Shown here in pieces: positions 28,958-39,339 of a stretch of 64,000 bases of DNA (position 1 is its first letter; every line of letters begins with the position of its first letter). The DNA is from Aurantimonas marina (GTDB taxonomy: Bacteria > Pseudomonadota > Alphaproteobacteria > Rhizobiales > Rhizobiaceae): assembly GCF_017183135.1 (NCBI RefSeq), contig NZ_JADDXW010000009.1, positions 104,210 to 168,209 on the forward strand, given 5' to 3'. The notes beneath the pieces were generated by a model. It worked only from the letters and a program-made list of their open reading frames with translations. It did not search any database and was not told the DNA's origin. Position numbers and translations under genes: made by a program.

Positions 28958-30298
28958 ATGGCCAAAGCACCCGATCGGCTTCGCGGAAAACGACTGACGC
29001 GACGGAACTTCGTTCTCGGCACTGCCGCGGCCAGCGCAGCGTTGATGCCGGGCACGGTTCTGGCCCAGAATGCCCTGAGCGACCTCCTTCAGGCGCCAAG
29101 CCGTGGCAACTGGGACGATCAATTCGACACGCGCGGCACCAATGTCCGCCAGGTCGCTTCGAACTCGCCCACCCTGTCGTCCAACACGGTTGCGTCGATG
29201 CAGGCCGCTATCGCCAACTACCAGCAAATCGTCCAGATGGGCGGATGGCCGATGGTGCCCGATGGTCAGCCAATGCGCCTCGGTGTCCAGTCGCCCGCCG
29301 TCCTTGCGCTTCGCCAGCGTCTTGCGATCTCCGGCGACCTACCGGCCGGCGCCGGTGCATCGCAGGCGTTCGACACTTATGTCGACGCCGCCGTGAAGCG
29401 CTTTCAGGCGCGCCACGGACTGCCAGCCGACGGCGTCGCCTCGACCTATACCTACAAGGCGATGAACGTCCCGGCCGACCTACGGCTGGGCCAGTTGCAG
29501 ACGAACGTTACGCGGATCGAGTCGAAGATCGGCGATCTCGCCGAGCGCTTTGTCATGGTCAACATTCCGGCTGCCTCGATCGAGGCGGTCGAGAACGGCC
29601 AGGTGGTCCAGCGCCATACCGCCATCGTCGGCAAGGTCGATCGTCAGACCCCGATCCTGAATTCCAAGATCACCAATTTGAACCTCAACCCGTATTGGCA
29701 CGCGCCGGCTTCGATCGTTCGCCGCGACATCATTCCGCTAATGCAGAAGGATCCGACCTATCTGGAGCGCAATAGCATCCGGATCTTCGATGGCAGCGGC
29801 AACGAGATTCCGCCCGAGTCGATCGACTGGAATACCGACGAGGCGGTGAAATATCTGCTTCGTCAGGATCCAGGCAAGATCAACGCGATGGCATCGGTGA
29901 AGATCAACTTCCCGAACCCGCACGCCGTCTACATGCACGACACGCCCCAACAGAGCCTGTTTTCCGAACTGCTGCGCTTTGAATCTTCCGGTTGCGTGCG
30001 GGTGCAGAACGTCCGCGATCTGATCGTCTGGCTTGCCCGCGACGTGCCGGGCTGGGATCGCCAGCGCATCGAACAGGTGATCGCCTCCCGTCAGCGCGAG
30101 GATATCAACCTGACCACGACCATCCCAGTCTACTTCAGCTATTTCACCGCCTGGGCGACCGATCCGGCGGTGGTGCAGTTCCGCGACGACATCTATCAGC
30201 GGGATGGGGCACAGCAGCTGGCGATGGGCGACGTCAACGCGACCGCCTACGCCGCCAACGAGCAGAACCCCTACGCCCGCGGCGAGGACGGCTACTGA
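28958..30298 (+). CDS. ldtP: YkuD-type L,D-transpeptidase LdtP, TAT-exported
   Basis: This 446-residue periplasmic enzyme should form 3-3 crosslinks in peptidoglycan or attach outer-membrane proteins to it. The N-terminus has a twin-arginine leader (LTRRNFVLGTAAASAALMPG, cleaved near AQN). A peptidoglycan-binding domain spans about 106-172 and a YcbB-like YkuD domain about 196-375, with H327 (YMHDTP) and catalytic C346 in FESSGCVRVQN. It belongs to the ldtP group regulated by LdtR, whose gene is close by. The C-terminus (ANEQNPYARGEDGY) is polar. Confidence 0.92.
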   Translation: MAKAPDRLRGKRLTRRNFVLGTAAASAALMPGTVLAQNALSDLLQAPSRGNWDDQFDTRGTNVRQVASNSPTLSSNTVASMQAAIANYQQIVQMGGWPMVPDGQPMRLGVQSPAVLALRQRLAISGDLPAGAGASQAFDTYVDAAVKRFQARHGLPADGVASTYTYKAMNVPADLRLGQLQTNVTRIESKIGDLAERFVMVNIPAASIEAVENGQVVQRHTAIVGKVDRQTPILNSKITNLNLNPYWHAPASIVRRDIIPLMQKDPTYLERNSIRIFDGSGNEIPPESIDWNTDEAVKYLLRQDPGKINAMASVKINFPNPHAVYMHDTPQQSLFSELLRFESSGCVRVQNVRDLIVWLARDVPGWDRQRIEQVIASRQREDINLTTTIPVYFSYFTAWATDPAVVQFRDDIYQRDGAQQLAMGDVNATAYAANEQNPYARGEDGY

Positions 30299-30343
30299 CG
30301 CCCGGGCCACGCACCCGGGGGCGTTCGAGGGACGTGTTTTTGC

Positions 30344-30374
30344 GGGCCGGAGGCGACAAGTCTCCGGCCCGTTT
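30344..30374 (+). terminator. Terminator after ldtP
   Basis: GGGCCGGAG (30344-30352) pairs perfectly with CTCCGGCCC (30362-30370) around a 9-nt loop, followed by GTTT. It separates ldtP from glyA. Confidence 0.7.
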
Positions 30375-30478
30375 GCGTGACGGTTGGCACATTGGTCTGC
30401 CGGAACGGCTGTGATATGGCCGAGACAGATATTGCAAAGGCGGCGCGCGCCTGCCTTGCCTCTGAGGAGAGAACACGA

Positions 30479-31795
30479 ATGAGCCAGGTTTCCGGCGCCG
30501 TTGCCCCGTCTGATTTCGAGGACTTCTTCACCGCGACGCTGGCGGAACGGGATCCGGATGTAGCTGGCGCAGTACGCCAGGAACTCTCTCGCCAGCAGCA
30601 CGAGATCGAGTTGATCGCGTCGGAAAACATCGTCTCGCGCGCAGTTCTCGAGGCCCAGGGTTCAGTCCTGACCAACAAATACGCCGAGGGTTATCCGGGG
30701 CGGCGCTATTATGGCGGCTGCGAATTCGTCGACATCGTCGAGGATCTCGCGATCGAACGCGCCAAGCAGCTCTTCGGTTGCGCCTACGCGAACGTCCAGC
30801 CGAATTCCGGCAGCCAGGCCAACCAGGCTGTGTTGCTGGCGCTGTCGAAGCCCGGCGACACGCTGCTCGGAATGAGTCTGGACGCGGGCGGTCACCTCAC
30901 CCACGGCGCCAAGCCCAATCTGTCGGGGCGCTGGTTCAATGCCGTCCAGTACGGTCTCGATCTCGACACCGGCCTGATCGATTACGATCAGGTCGAGGCT
31001 CTCGCGAGCGAGCACAAGCCGGCGGTCATCGTCGCCGGCGGTTCGGCCTATTCCCGCCGCATCGACTTCGGGCGCTTCCGCGCCATCGCCGACAAGGTGG
31101 GGGCCTATCTATGGGTCGACATGGCGCATTTCGCTGGCCTCGTTGCCGGCGGCCAGCACCCGAGCCCGTTCCCGCATGCCCATGTCGCCACCTCCACGAC
31201 CCACAAGACCCTGCGTGGCCCCCGCGGCGGCATCGTGGTGACCAGTGACGAGGCGATCGCCAAGAAGATCAATTCAGCGATCTTCCCTGGCCTGCAGGGT
31301 GGCCCCCTGATGCACGTGATCGCCGGCAAGGCGGTGGCTTTCGGGGAGGCTCTGACGCCCGAGTACAAGTCCTACATCAAGGCGGTGGCGGACAATGCCA
31401 AAGCCCTTGCCGAGACGCTGCGTGAAGGCGGTGTCGATATCGTTTCCGGCGGTACCGATACGCATTTGATGCTGGTGGATCTGCGCCCCAAGAACCTGAC
31501 CGGCAAGGATTCGGAACGAGCGCTTGGCCGGGCCAACATCACCTGCAACAAGAACGGCGTACCGAACGATCCGCAGAAGCCGACGATTACCTCCGGCGTC
31601 CGGTTGGGAACGCCGGCGGCGACCAGCCGTGGCTTTGGCGTGCAGGAGTTCCGTGAGGTCGGCAGGATGATCGTCGAGGTGCTGGACGGTCTGGTGAGCG
31701 CCAATTCCGAAGAGGGCAACGCGGCGGTCGAGGCGGCGGTGAAGGACCGGGTCATCGCATTGACCGATCGCTTCCCGATCTACCCGAATCTGTGA
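30479..31795 (+). CDS. glyA: Serine hydroxymethyltransferase
   Basis: This 438-residue PLP enzyme interconverts serine and glycine with THF. It has [20 protein letters not shown], the folate/PLP region [14 protein letters not shown], the cofactor lysine in [14 protein letters not shown] and the C-terminal [16 protein letters not shown]. The ATG at 30479 is preceded by GAGGAGA; 34 codons of open frame to the left are not conserved. A glyA-nrdR-ribDEH-nusB order is typical of Hyphomicrobiales. I saw no glycine riboswitch upstream. Confidence 0.97.
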   Translation: MSQVSGAVAPSDFEDFFTATLAERDPDVAGAVRQELSRQQHEIELIASENIVSRAVLEAQGSVLTNKYAEGYPGRRYYGGCEFVDIVEDLAIERAKQLFGCAYANVQPNSGSQANQAVLLALSKPGDTLLGMSLDAGGHLTHGAKPNLSGRWFNAVQYGLDLDTGLIDYDQVEALASEHKPAVIVAGGSAYSRRIDFGRFRAIADKVGAYLWVDMAHFAGLVAGGQHPSPFPHAHVATSTTHKTLRGPRGGIVVTSDEAIAKKINSAIFPGLQGGPLMHVIAGKAVAFGEALTPEYKSYIKAVADNAKALAETLREGGVDIVSGGTDTHLMLVDLRPKNLTGKDSERALGRANITCNKNGVPNDPQKPTITSGVRLGTPAATSRGFGVQEFREVGRMIVEVLDGLVSANSEEGNAAVEAAVKDRVIALTDRFPIYPNL

Positions 31796-31887
31796 GGGTT
31801 TGGGCCTTCGCGAAGATTGAGACGCAATGAACTTCATCGGGCGCCCGGCGGTAAAGGCGGGGCGCCGTCATCAAGTGACGAGGGCCC

Positions 31888-32370
31888 ATGCGCTGCCCCT
31901 ATTGCGGCTCGCAGGATAGTCAGGTCAAGGATTCGCGTCCGGCAGAAGATGGCGGTGCGATTCGCCGTCGGCGCGTCTGTCCCGATTGTAATGGCCGCTT
32001 CACGACCTTCGAACGCATCCAGCTCCGTGAGCTTCAGGTTCTGAAGAAGTCCGGCAAGAAGGTTCCGTTCGATCGGGACAAGCTGGCCCGATCGATCGAA
32101 GTGGCGTTGCGCAAGCGCCCCGTCGAAGCGGAGCGAATCGAACGCTTGATCTCGGGCATCGTCCGACGTCTCGAACAGTCCGGCGAGCAGGATATTCCGT
32201 CCGATACGATTGGCGAGATGGTGATGGAAGCGTTGAAAGAGCTCGACGACGTCGCCTATGTGCGTTTCGCATCGGTCTACCGTGATTTTCGCGAGGCCAA
32301 GGATTTCCAGTCGTTGATCGGCGAACTGGCCCGGGCGGATTCGGCAGGTACAGCCGGGAAGTCCAAATGA
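31888..32370 (+). CDS. nrdR: Transcriptional repressor NrdR
   Basis: This 160-residue repressor senses ATP/dATP and controls ribonucleotide reductase genes. It has a zinc ribbon with C3, C6, C31 and C34 ([23 protein letters not shown]) and an ATP-cone domain from about 46 to 136 ([20 protein letters not shown]). Length and order fit the family exactly. It is 92 bp after glyA and 25 bp before ribD. Confidence 0.97.
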   Translation: MRCPYCGSQDSQVKDSRPAEDGGAIRRRRVCPDCNGRFTTFERIQLRELQVLKKSGKKVPFDRDKLARSIEVALRKRPVEAERIERLISGIVRRLEQSGEQDIPSDTIGEMVMEALKELDDVAYVRFASVYRDFREAKDFQSLIGELARADSAGTAGKSK

Positions 32371-32395
32371 TCGCCGATCGGATCAGGGTCAGGCG

Positions 32396-33547
32396 ATGAC
32401 GGCGGCAGCGCCAATCGGGCTGTCGGCGGCGAGGGCGGCCACGGCGACGGATCACCGTTTCATGGCCGCTGTCATTCGCTACGCGCTGCGCCATGTCGGG
32501 CAGACCGCGACCAATCCCTCTGTCGCGACCCTGATCGTCCGTAATGACGGCGAGGGTCCACGCATCGTCGGGCGCGGTGTCACCGCGATCGGTGGCCGGC
32601 CGCATGCCGAGCCGGTGGCGCTGGCCGAAGCCGGAGCGCTGGCTAAGGGAGCGACCGCCTATGTCACGCTTGAGCCCTGCGCCCATCATGGACGGACACC
32701 ACCTTGCGCCGAAGCTTTAGTGGCCGCCGGCATAGCGCGAGTTGTGTCGGCCGTCGCCGATCCCGACTCGCGGGTCGACGGCAAGGGACACGCGATTCTC
32801 GAGGCCGCGGGCCTCGCCGTCACAAGCCGTCTGATGGCGGACGAAGCGGCGGAGACGATCTCCGGATATCTCAACCGGCATCGCAGGAAATGCCCGGAAG
32901 TGACTTTGAAGCTGGCGCTCTCGGTGGATGGAAAACTTGGATCGAAAGGGCAGGGACAGGTCAAGATCACCGGTCCAATCGCCAATTCCCAGACCCATTT
33001 GGCTCGCGCACGACACGACGCCATCCTGGTTGGGGCGGGGACCGTTTTCGACGACGATCCGCGCCTCGATTGCCGCTTACCCGGGCTCGCCGACCGCTCG
33101 CCAACCCGAATTGTACTCGATCCGCGATTGCGCACGTCAGCTGAGATGTCCGTCGTGCGGAGCGCGAGGGTAACGCCGACGCTGATCGCCACCTTCGCCG
33201 ATGCGGACCCGCACAGGCGCGCGGCGCTGGCTGCGGCTGGGGTCGGTTTCCTCGCCTGTGAGGCCGACCCTGAAACCGGCCGGATTGCGCTCCCCGAACT
33301 TCTTGAGGATCTCGCCGCCAGGGGCATGTCGAGCGTACTGGTCGAGGGCGGGGCGGAGACCGCGACGGCTTTCCTGGACCAGGACCTCGTCGATCGCCTT
33401 GTGCTTTTACGGGGCGAAGTCGTCATCGGCGAAGACGGGATTGCGAGCCCAATCGATATCGCGGCGGCGCGGCGACGTTTCCGCCTGGTCCGGGAGTATC
33501 ACTTTGGCGCCGACCATTCGTTCGAGTTCGCCCGGAGAGAAGCCTGA
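32396..33547 (+). CDS. ribD: Bifunctional pyrimidine deaminase/reductase RibD
   Basis: This 383-residue enzyme carries out steps 2 and 3 of riboflavin synthesis. The deaminase domain (about 20-160) has zinc ligands H70 (GRPHAEPVAL), C95 and C104 (TLEPCAHHGRTPPC). The reductase domain (about 163-380) has LKLALSVDGKLG, DAILVGAGTVFDDDPRL and SVLVEGGAETATAF. The ATG at 32396 follows a weak GGTCAGGCG site; the first 15 residues are Ala-rich and not conserved. Its stop overlaps the ribE start by 1 bp. Confidence 0.95.
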   Translation: MTAAAPIGLSAARAATATDHRFMAAVIRYALRHVGQTATNPSVATLIVRNDGEGPRIVGRGVTAIGGRPHAEPVALAEAGALAKGATAYVTLEPCAHHGRTPPCAEALVAAGIARVVSAVADPDSRVDGKGHAILEAAGLAVTSRLMADEAAETISGYLNRHRRKCPEVTLKLALSVDGKLGSKGQGQVKITGPIANSQTHLARARHDAILVGAGTVFDDDPRLDCRLPGLADRSPTRIVLDPRLRTSAEMSVVRSARVTPTLIATFADADPHRRAALAAAGVGFLACEADPETGRIALPELLEDLAARGMSSVLVEGGAETATAFLDQDLVDRLVLLRGEVVIGEDGIASPIDIAAARRRFRLVREYHFGADHSFEFARREA

Positions 33548-34164
33548 TGTTTACCGGAATCGTCACGGACATAGGCCGGATCGACCGCGTCGAACGGCTT
33601 CATTCAGGACGCCGCTTCCGGATCGCGACTTCTTACGATCCAGCATCGATCGCCATCGGCGCCTCGATCGCGTGTTCCGGGGTCTGCCTGACGGTGACGG
33701 CTCTGTCCGGCGAGACCTCGGATGATGGCTGGTTCGAAGTCGAAGCCTGGGAGGAGGCGTTGCGCCTGACCACTGCCGGGCGATGGGAAGAGGGCAACGC
33801 CATCAATCTGGAGCGCTCGCTGAGGATCGGCGATGAAATCGGGGGACATCTGGTCTCTGGACATGTCGACGGTCTGGCCGAAATCCTTGCCGTCGAGGAG
33901 GAGGGCGAGGCCGTCCGGTTCCGCCTGCGCGCGCCCCAGGGGTTGAAACGCTACATCGCCAGAAAAGGATCGGTCTGTCTCGATGGCACGTCGCTAACGG
34001 TCAATTCCGTCACGGACGATCGCTTCGACGTCCTCCTCATACGCCATTCGCTGGAGGTCACGACCTGGGGCGGACGGGGCAAGGGCGACAGCGTCAATCT
34101 TGAGGTCGACCAGATTGCGCGCTATGCCGAGCGCCTGTTCGGCGCTAATTCGACCGCATCCTAG
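33547..34164 (+). CDS. ribE: Riboflavin synthase, alpha-chain type
   Basis: This 205-residue enzyme dismutates two lumazine molecules to riboflavin. It consists of two lumazine-binding barrel repeats: MFTGIVTDIGRIDRVER with ACSGVCLTV in the first, and GHLVSGHVDGLAEI with VCLDGTSLTVNSV in the second. The ATG overlaps the ribD stop (TGATG). Some databases use ribC for this enzyme. Confidence 0.95.
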   Translation: MFTGIVTDIGRIDRVERLHSGRRFRIATSYDPASIAIGASIACSGVCLTVTALSGETSDDGWFEVEAWEEALRLTTAGRWEEGNAINLERSLRIGDEIGGHLVSGHVDGLAEILAVEEEGEAVRFRLRAPQGLKRYIARKGSVCLDGTSLTVNSVTDDRFDVLLIRHSLEVTTWGGRGKGDSVNLEVDQIARYAERLFGANSTAS

Positions 34165-34304
34165 CGGCGGGGTTCGCTGCCGGGAATTTCTAACAAGCGC
34201 TGACCGGTCACCGCAGCGGACCCAGGCGATCTTTCTGCGGCGAAATGTCGCCCGCATCCGCGCCTCCGTCTGCCGGAACACTCGACCGTCAGGAAGGAAT
34301 ACTC

Positions 34305-34754
34305 ATGGCATCCAAGCCCCATCTCCTCGTCGTCGAGGCGAGGTTCTATGATCACATCGCCGATTTGCTGATCGAGGGGGCCAAGGCCGAACTCGACAAA
34401 ACCGGCGCGACCTTCGATGTCGTCACCGTGCCAGGCGCGCTGGAAGCACCCGCAGCCGTCGGATTCGCTCTCGCCGGCGCAGACGAGGGAAGGGCAGATT
34501 ATGACGGGTTCATTGTGCTCGGATGCGTCATTCGCGGCGAGACCTATCATTTCGAACTCGTCGCCAACGAGTCGGCGCGGGGCCTGATGGCGCTGTCGAT
34601 CGACGAGACCGTGGCGATCGGCAATGGCATCCTGACCGTCGAGAACGAGGAGCAGGCGCTCGATCGCGCCGACCGCCGCCGCAAGGACAAGGGCGGCGCC
34701 GCCGCCCGCGCGGCGCTGCAGATGATCGCCCTGCGCGATCGGTTGGGGGCCTGA
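34305..34754 (+). CDS. ribH: 6,7-dimethyl-8-ribityllumazine synthase
   Basis: This 149-residue subunit has the family motifs [29 protein letters not shown] and [20 protein letters not shown], with the catalytic His in that last segment. The ATG at 34305 is preceded by AGGAAGGA. It lies 140 bp after ribE; I looked for an FMN riboswitch in that gap and did not see its conserved blocks. nusB follows after 4 bp. Confidence 0.95.
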   Translation: MASKPHLLVVEARFYDHIADLLIEGAKAELDKTGATFDVVTVPGALEAPAAVGFALAGADEGRADYDGFIVLGCVIRGETYHFELVANESARGLMALSIDETVAIGNGILTVENEEQALDRADRRRKDKGGAAARAALQMIALRDRLGA

Positions 34755-34758
34755 GATC

Positions 34759-35259
34759 ATGACCGGGACAGAGCCACAGCCGCGCGTTTCCAAGCCCGCA
34801 AACAAGCGAGGCGCGGCCCGCCTCGCCGCCGTGCAGGCGCTCTACCAGATGGATGTCGGCGGCACCGGCCTTTTGGAGACGGTAGCGGAATATGAGGGAT
34901 ACCGGCTCGGCCAGGAGATCGATGGAGACACTTATCGCGATGCCGATGCGGCGTGGTTTCGCGATGTCGTCTCCGGCGTCGTGCGAAGCCAAAAGGCGAT
35001 TGACCCGCGCATCCACGCATCGTTGCCCAGGGATTGGCCGCTGTCGCGCATCGACACCACGCTCCGGGCGATCCTCCGCGCTGGGACTTACGAATTGGTC
35101 AATCGCAAGGATGTTCCGATCGCCGTCATCGTCTCGGAATATGTCGATGTCGCAAAGGCATTCTACAACGACGACGAACCGGCGCTGGTCAATGCTGTTC
35201 TCGACCGCGTCGCGCGCGCCGAACGCGGCGAGGGCCGGGGCAAGGACGCCAAGGACTGA
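34759..35259 (+). CDS. nusB: Transcription antitermination factor NusB
   Basis: This 166-residue all-helical protein binds boxA RNA with NusE and supports rRNA antitermination. Marks are [17 protein letters not shown] and the C-terminal [19 protein letters not shown] followed by [20 protein letters not shown]. The stop overlaps the start of the MFS gene by one base. The ribH-nusB pairing is conserved across bacteria. Confidence 0.95.
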   Translation: MTGTEPQPRVSKPANKRGAARLAAVQALYQMDVGGTGLLETVAEYEGYRLGQEIDGDTYRDADAAWFRDVVSGVVRSQKAIDPRIHASLPRDWPLSRIDTTLRAILRAGTYELVNRKDVPIAVIVSEYVDVAKAFYNDDEPALVNAVLDRVARAERGEGRGKDAKD

Positions 35260-36485
35260 TGGAAAAAGCGGTGGCCCTCTCGCTCGGTGAACGGGTCGTG
35301 CGCCGCAACGCATTGATCCTGGCGGGCGCGCAAGCTCTGGTTGGAGGCGCGGCGCCGGTCGTGATCTCGATCGGTGGCCTCGCCGGTGCGTGGCTCCTCC
35401 TCGACGACAAATCGCTGGCGACGCTCCCGGTAACCGGGTTCAATCTCGGTATCGCGCTAGGGGCCTTGCCGGCGGCTGCGCTGATGCGGGCCGTCGGGCG
35501 GCGGCTTGGTTTCGTTTCCGGGGCGCTCGTCACCTCAACCGGCGGCCTGGTCGCGACCCTTGCCTTGTTCGGCGGCAATTTCTGGCTGTTCGCCTTGGCT
35601 CTGCTGCTGATCGGCGTCGGCGGCGCCTTCACCCAGCAATATCGCTTTGCCGCCACCGACGGCGCCTCCAGAACGTATCAACCGCGGGCTATCGGGATCG
35701 TGCTGGCCGGGGGTATCCTGGCCGCCGTCATCGGACCGCAGACGGTGCGACTGACGGACGGCCTGTTTCTGCCGGTCAATTTCGCCGGGGCGTTCGTCGG
35801 GGTTATCATCCTCGGGATTCTCGGGGCCGGGATCCTGACATTCCTGCGAATTCCCGACGGTCCAGAGGAAACCCATCCGGACGATGCGATACCGGCGCGG
35901 CCATTGTCCGAGATCGTCGCGCAGCCGCGCTTCCTGGTCGCGCTCCTGTGCGGCGTTGGCACATATGGGGTAATGAGCTTCGTCATGACCGGCGCGCCGC
36001 TGGCGATCGTCGGCTGCGGGCTGAGTCAGGACGTGGCCGTGCTGGGTATTCAGTGGCACGTCCTTGCGATGTTCGGGCCGAGCTTCTTTACCGGCCGCCT
36101 CATCGCCCGGTTCGGAAGAGAGGTCATCGTGGCGACCGGGCTTTTGCTGCTTGCGGCGAGTGGCGGCATTTTCATGGCCGGTCTCGCGGTCTGGAACTTC
36201 TGGATCGGTCTCGCGCTGCTCGGCCTCGGCTGGAATTTCGGTTTTATCGGGGCAACGGCGATGGTCGCGGAAACCTACCGGCCGGCGGAAAAGAACAAGA
36301 CGCAGGGGCTGCACGATTTCGTGCTGTTCTCCACCGTTGCTTTTGCGTCCTTCATGTCCGGGCGGACCTTCGTCGCGGCGGGCTGGGAGGCGATGAATGT
36401 CGTGATCTTCCCGATCGTAGCGCTCTGTCTGGTGGCCTTGGTCGTGCAGTCGCGTTTCGCGCGGCATCCGCAGCCGCGAGGGTGA
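35259..36485 (+). CDS. MFS transporter (YbfB/NarK-like 12-helix permease)
   Basis: This 408-residue protein has about twelve membrane helices. The loop between helices 2 and 3 reads MRAVGRRLGFVSGAL, the MFS signature A position, and a matching loop in the second half reads GRLIARFGREVIVATG. The substrate is unknown. The ATG at 35259 uses the last base of the nusB stop, so it is in the rib-nusB operon, where transporters of this type are often found in Hyphomicrobiales. Confidence 0.85.
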   Translation: MEKAVALSLGERVVRRNALILAGAQALVGGAAPVVISIGGLAGAWLLLDDKSLATLPVTGFNLGIALGALPAAALMRAVGRRLGFVSGALVTSTGGLVATLALFGGNFWLFALALLLIGVGGAFTQQYRFAATDGASRTYQPRAIGIVLAGGILAAVIGPQTVRLTDGLFLPVNFAGAFVGVIILGILGAGILTFLRIPDGPEETHPDDAIPARPLSEIVAQPRFLVALLCGVGTYGVMSFVMTGAPLAIVGCGLSQDVAVLGIQWHVLAMFGPSFFTGRLIARFGREVIVATGLLLLAASGGIFMAGLAVWNFWIGLALLGLGWNFGFIGATAMVAETYRPAEKNKTQGLHDFVLFSTVAFASFMSGRTFVAAGWEAMNVVIFPIVALCLVALVVQSRFARHPQPRG

Positions 36486-36512
36486 ATTCGCGCTTCTGAT
36501 CAATCTCCGCGC

Positions 36513-36540
36513 TTGACGGCATCCGGCCCTCCTATAACCT
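36513..36540 (+). promoter_or_regulatory. Candidate sigma-70 promoter of hppA
   Basis: TTGACG at 36513-36518 and TAACCT at 36535-36540 are 16 bp apart, about 95 bp upstream of the hppA start in the gap after the MFS gene. Confidence 0.45.
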
Positions 36541-36598
36541 CCCGGTCGCCTTGCGGACGGGGATGAAATTCCTTTCTCGTCAGGACAAATTGGGGAAA

Positions 36599-36619
36599 TC
36601 GCCAGAATATATCTGGCGA
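36599..36619 (+). promoter_or_regulatory. Perfect inverted repeat in the hppA leader
   Basis: TCGCCAGA and TCTGGCGA are 8-bp inverted arms around ATATA, ending directly before the hppA ribosome site (GAGGAGTGAGGGA). It could form an RNA hairpin next to the ribosome site or be a protein operator. Confidence 0.5.
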
Positions 36620-36635
36620 GGAGTGAGGGACCAGC

Positions 36636-38786
36636 ATGCCGACAATCCTACTTATTATGGCTCTTTGCGGGCTACTGGCAGTCGTCTACGCGATTTGGGC
36701 CACTCGATCGGTCATGGCGGCCGACCAGGGTTCGGCGCGCATGCAGGAGATCGCCGGGGCGATTCGGGAGGGCGCTCAGGCCTATCTCTTGCGCCAGTAC
36801 ACCACCATCGCGATCGTCGGCGCGGTTGTCGCCATCATCACTTGGCTGCTTCTGTCGGCCTATGCCGCCGGCGGCTTTCTCATCGGCGCGGTCTTGTCAG
36901 GCATCGCCGGCTTTATCGGCATGAACGTATCGGTGCGCGCCAACGTCCGCACCGCCCAGGCGTGCTCACGCTCGCTCAGCCTCGGCCTCGGCATCGCCTT
37001 CAAGTCCGGTGCGATCACCGGAATGCTGGTGGCCGGCCTCGCCCTGCTGGGTGTCACCGTCTATTTCTATATTCTCACATCTCAGTTTGGCTTCGCTGCG
37101 TCCGACCGAACCGTCATCGACGCACTCGTCTCGCTCGGATTCGGCGCGTCGCTGATCTCCATCTTCGCCCGGCTGGGCGGCGGCATCTTCACCAAGGGTG
37201 CCGACGTCGGCGGTGATCTCGTCGGCAAGGTCGAGGCGGGCATTCCCGAGGACGACCCACGCAATCCGGCCACGATCGCCGACAATGTCGGCGACAATGT
37301 CGGCGACTGCGCCGGCATGGCGGCCGATCTCTTCGAGACCTACGCGGTCACCGTCGTCGCGACGATGGTGCTCGGCGCGATCTTCTTCGCCGGATCCGAC
37401 ATCATCGAAAGCGTGATGGTGTACCCGCTGGCCATCGGCGGCGCCTGCATCGTCACGTCGATCATTGGCACGTTCTTCGTTCGGCTTGGCTCCAACGGCT
37501 CGATCATGGGCGCCCTCTACAAGGGCCTGTGGGCGACGACGCTGCTGTCGATCGTCGGCCTTGCGATCGCGACCTGGGCGACGATCGGCTTCGGCGATAT
37601 CGGCCAGTCGACGGATGGCGTGACGATCAACGGCCTGAACCTGTTCTTCAGCGGCATCATTGGCCTTGTGGTCACCGGGCTGATCGTCTGGATCACGGAA
37701 TTCTATACCGGGATCGGATTCCGCCCGGTGCGATCGATCAGCGAGGCGTCCGTGTCGGGGCACGGAACCAACGTCATCCAGGGCCTCGCAGTGTCGCTCG
37801 AGGCGACGGCGCTGCCGACGATCGTCATCGTGGCCGGCATCATCTCGACCTACCAGCTCGCGGGCCTCTACGGCACCGGCATCGCCGTGACCGCCATGCT
37901 CGGGATCGCCGGCATGATCGTCGCCCTCGACGCGTTCGGACCGGTGACGGACAACGCCGGCGGCATCGCCGAAATGGCGGGCCTGCCCGCCGATGTGCGC
38001 CGTTCGACAGACGCGCTCGACGCGGTCGGCAACACCACCAAGGCGGTCACCAAGGGCTATGCGATCGGCTCGGCCGGTCTCGGCGCGCTGGTGCTGTTCG
38101 CAGCCTACAATTACGACCTGCAATATTTCATACAGCAGGCCAACGCAGGGCAGGGCTTTGACTATTTCCAGGGCGTCGAACTCGATTTCGCCCTCACCAA
38201 CCCCTTCGTCGTCGTCGGCCTGTTCCTCGGCGGGCTGATTCCGTTTCTCTTTGGAGGCATCGCGATGACGGCGGTCGGCCGCGCGGCGAGTTCGGTGGTC
38301 GAGGAAGTTCGTCGGCAGTTCCGGGAGAAGCCGGGCATCATGGCCGGAACGGAGCGGCCCGATTATGCAAGGGCGGTCGATCTTCTGACCCGCGCGGCGA
38401 TCAAGGAGATGATCGTGCCGTCGCTGCTGCCGGTTCTGGCGCCGATCGTGGTCTATTTCGGCGTCTTGTTGATCGCCGACAAGAGCCAGGCCTTCTCGGC
38501 GGTGGGAGGGATGCTGCTCGGCGTCATCGTCACCGGCATCTTCGTCGCGATCTCGATGACGTCCGGCGGCGGCGCCTGGGACAATGCGAAGAAATCCTTC
38601 GAGGATGGTTTCGTCGACGCCTCGGGTACGAAGCACATGAAGGGATCGGAGGCGCACAAGGCCTCGGTTACCGGTGACACGGTCGGCGATCCCTACAAGG
38701 ATACGGCGGGCCCGGCCGTCAATCCGGCGATCAAGATCACCAACATCGTCGCACTGCTGCTTCTGGCGGTGCTCGCCCACAGCTGA
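36636..38786 (+). CDS. hppA: K+-insensitive H+-translocating pyrophosphatase
   Basis: This 716-residue membrane protein with about 16 helices pumps protons using pyrophosphate. Catalytic segments are [40 protein letters not shown] and the C-terminal [20 protein letters not shown]. The potassium-dependence site reads [10 protein letters not shown]; Lys rather than Ala after TT marks the K+-independent class. It is a single gene with its own promoter-like region and a strong bidirectional terminator. Confidence 0.96.
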   Translation: MPTILLIMALCGLLAVVYAIWATRSVMAADQGSARMQEIAGAIREGAQAYLLRQYTTIAIVGAVVAIITWLLLSAYAAGGFLIGAVLSGIAGFIGMNVSVRANVRTAQACSRSLSLGLGIAFKSGAITGMLVAGLALLGVTVYFYILTSQFGFAASDRTVIDALVSLGFGASLISIFARLGGGIFTKGADVGGDLVGKVEAGIPEDDPRNPATIADNVGDNVGDCAGMAADLFETYAVTVVATMVLGAIFFAGSDIIESVMVYPLAIGGACIVTSIIGTFFVRLGSNGSIMGALYKGLWATTLLSIVGLAIATWATIGFGDIGQSTDGVTINGLNLFFSGIIGLVVTGLIVWITEFYTGIGFRPVRSISEASVSGHGTNVIQGLAVSLEATALPTIVIVAGIISTYQLAGLYGTGIAVTAMLGIAGMIVALDAFGPVTDNAGGIAEMAGLPADVRRSTDALDAVGNTTKAVTKGYAIGSAGLGALVLFAAYNYDLQYFIQQANAGQGFDYFQGVELDFALTNPFVVVGLFLGGLIPFLFGGIAMTAVGRAASSVVEEVRRQFREKPGIMAGTERPDYARAVDLLTRAAIKEMIVPSLLPVLAPIVVYFGVLLIADKSQAFSAVGGMLLGVIVTGIFVAISMTSGGGAWDNAKKSFEDGFVDASGTKHMKGSEAHKASVTGDTVGDPYKDTAGPAVNPAIKITNIVALLLLAVLAHS

Positions 38787-38809
38787 TCCTGGGCTGAGGC
38801 GCAAAAACG

Positions 38810-38843
38810 AAAGAGCCCCGCGAGATCGCTCGCGGGGCTCTTT
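38810..38843. terminator. Bidirectional terminator between hppA and bamE
   Basis: AAAGAGCCCCGCGAG and CTCGCGGGGCTCTTT form a perfect 15-bp stem around ATCG. A-rich and T-rich ends serve both strands, matching the convergent genes. Confidence 0.93.
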
Positions 38844-38865
38844 CATGCCGACTGCCCGGCTCTGG

Positions 38866-39339
38866 TCAGAGGCGGATACCGGGCCCGCCACTGCCGGTAT
38901 CACTCAGGATCTGCCCGAGGAATGTGCGATCCTTGCCACCTGTCGTCGTCGTGCGCGAGATGAAGTCGAAGAGCTGGCCGTTCTGCAGACCGTAATCGGC
39001 GATCCGCTCGACCCGTCCGTCCGCGTTGAAGTAAACCGCAAGCACCTTCTGGTCGACCAGTTGGGGCTGCATGAACGCCACTGGCCGCACGCGCTTCTGG
39101 GAAATGTAATAAAACACTTCGGTGTCGAACGTCGCCGTCGTCGAGGGCGAACCGAGTGCTAGAAGTACCTGTTCGCGGCTAGAGCCGACCGGAACCAGTT
39201 CGAGGCTTTTTTCGTCGACGACATAGCCCTGGTTCAGAACCTCGCTGGTTGAGCACGCTGACAGGGCGAGAATCGCCGCGACGGCGGCGGAGGCGAGCAT
39301 CGATCGCTTCAGACAGACGGATGAGTTCACGCTGATCAT
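38866..39339 (-). CDS. bamE: Outer-membrane assembly lipoprotein BamE (OmlA/SmpA)
   Basis: This 157-residue lipoprotein of the BAM complex has a lipobox ILALSAC near residues 18-24 and the SmpA/OmlA core: GSSREQVLLALGSPSTT, VFYYISQKRVRPVAFMQPQ and VLAVYFNADGRVERI. The chosen ATG at 39339 sits directly against AAGGAGA, which is too close for a normal ribosome site. A GTG three codons later (39330) has better spacing and may be the true start; the signal peptide is unaffected. Confidence 0.9.
   Translation of the reverse strand: MISVNSSVCLKRSMLASAAVAAILALSACSTSEVLNQGYVVDEKSLELVPVGSSREQVLLALGSPSTTATFDTEVFYYISQKRVRPVAFMQPQLVDQKVLAVYFNADGRVERIADYGLQNGQLFDFISRTTTTGGKDRTFLGQILSDTGSGGPGIRL

Noticed and set aside
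30299..30478. Possible glycine riboswitch before glyA
   Set aside because: The gap is occupied by the ldtP terminator and a short leader without riboswitch motifs.
34165..34304. Possible FMN riboswitch before ribH
   Set aside because: The gap is G/C-rich and has a GACCGGTCACCG patch, but the conserved RFN blocks are not present in order.
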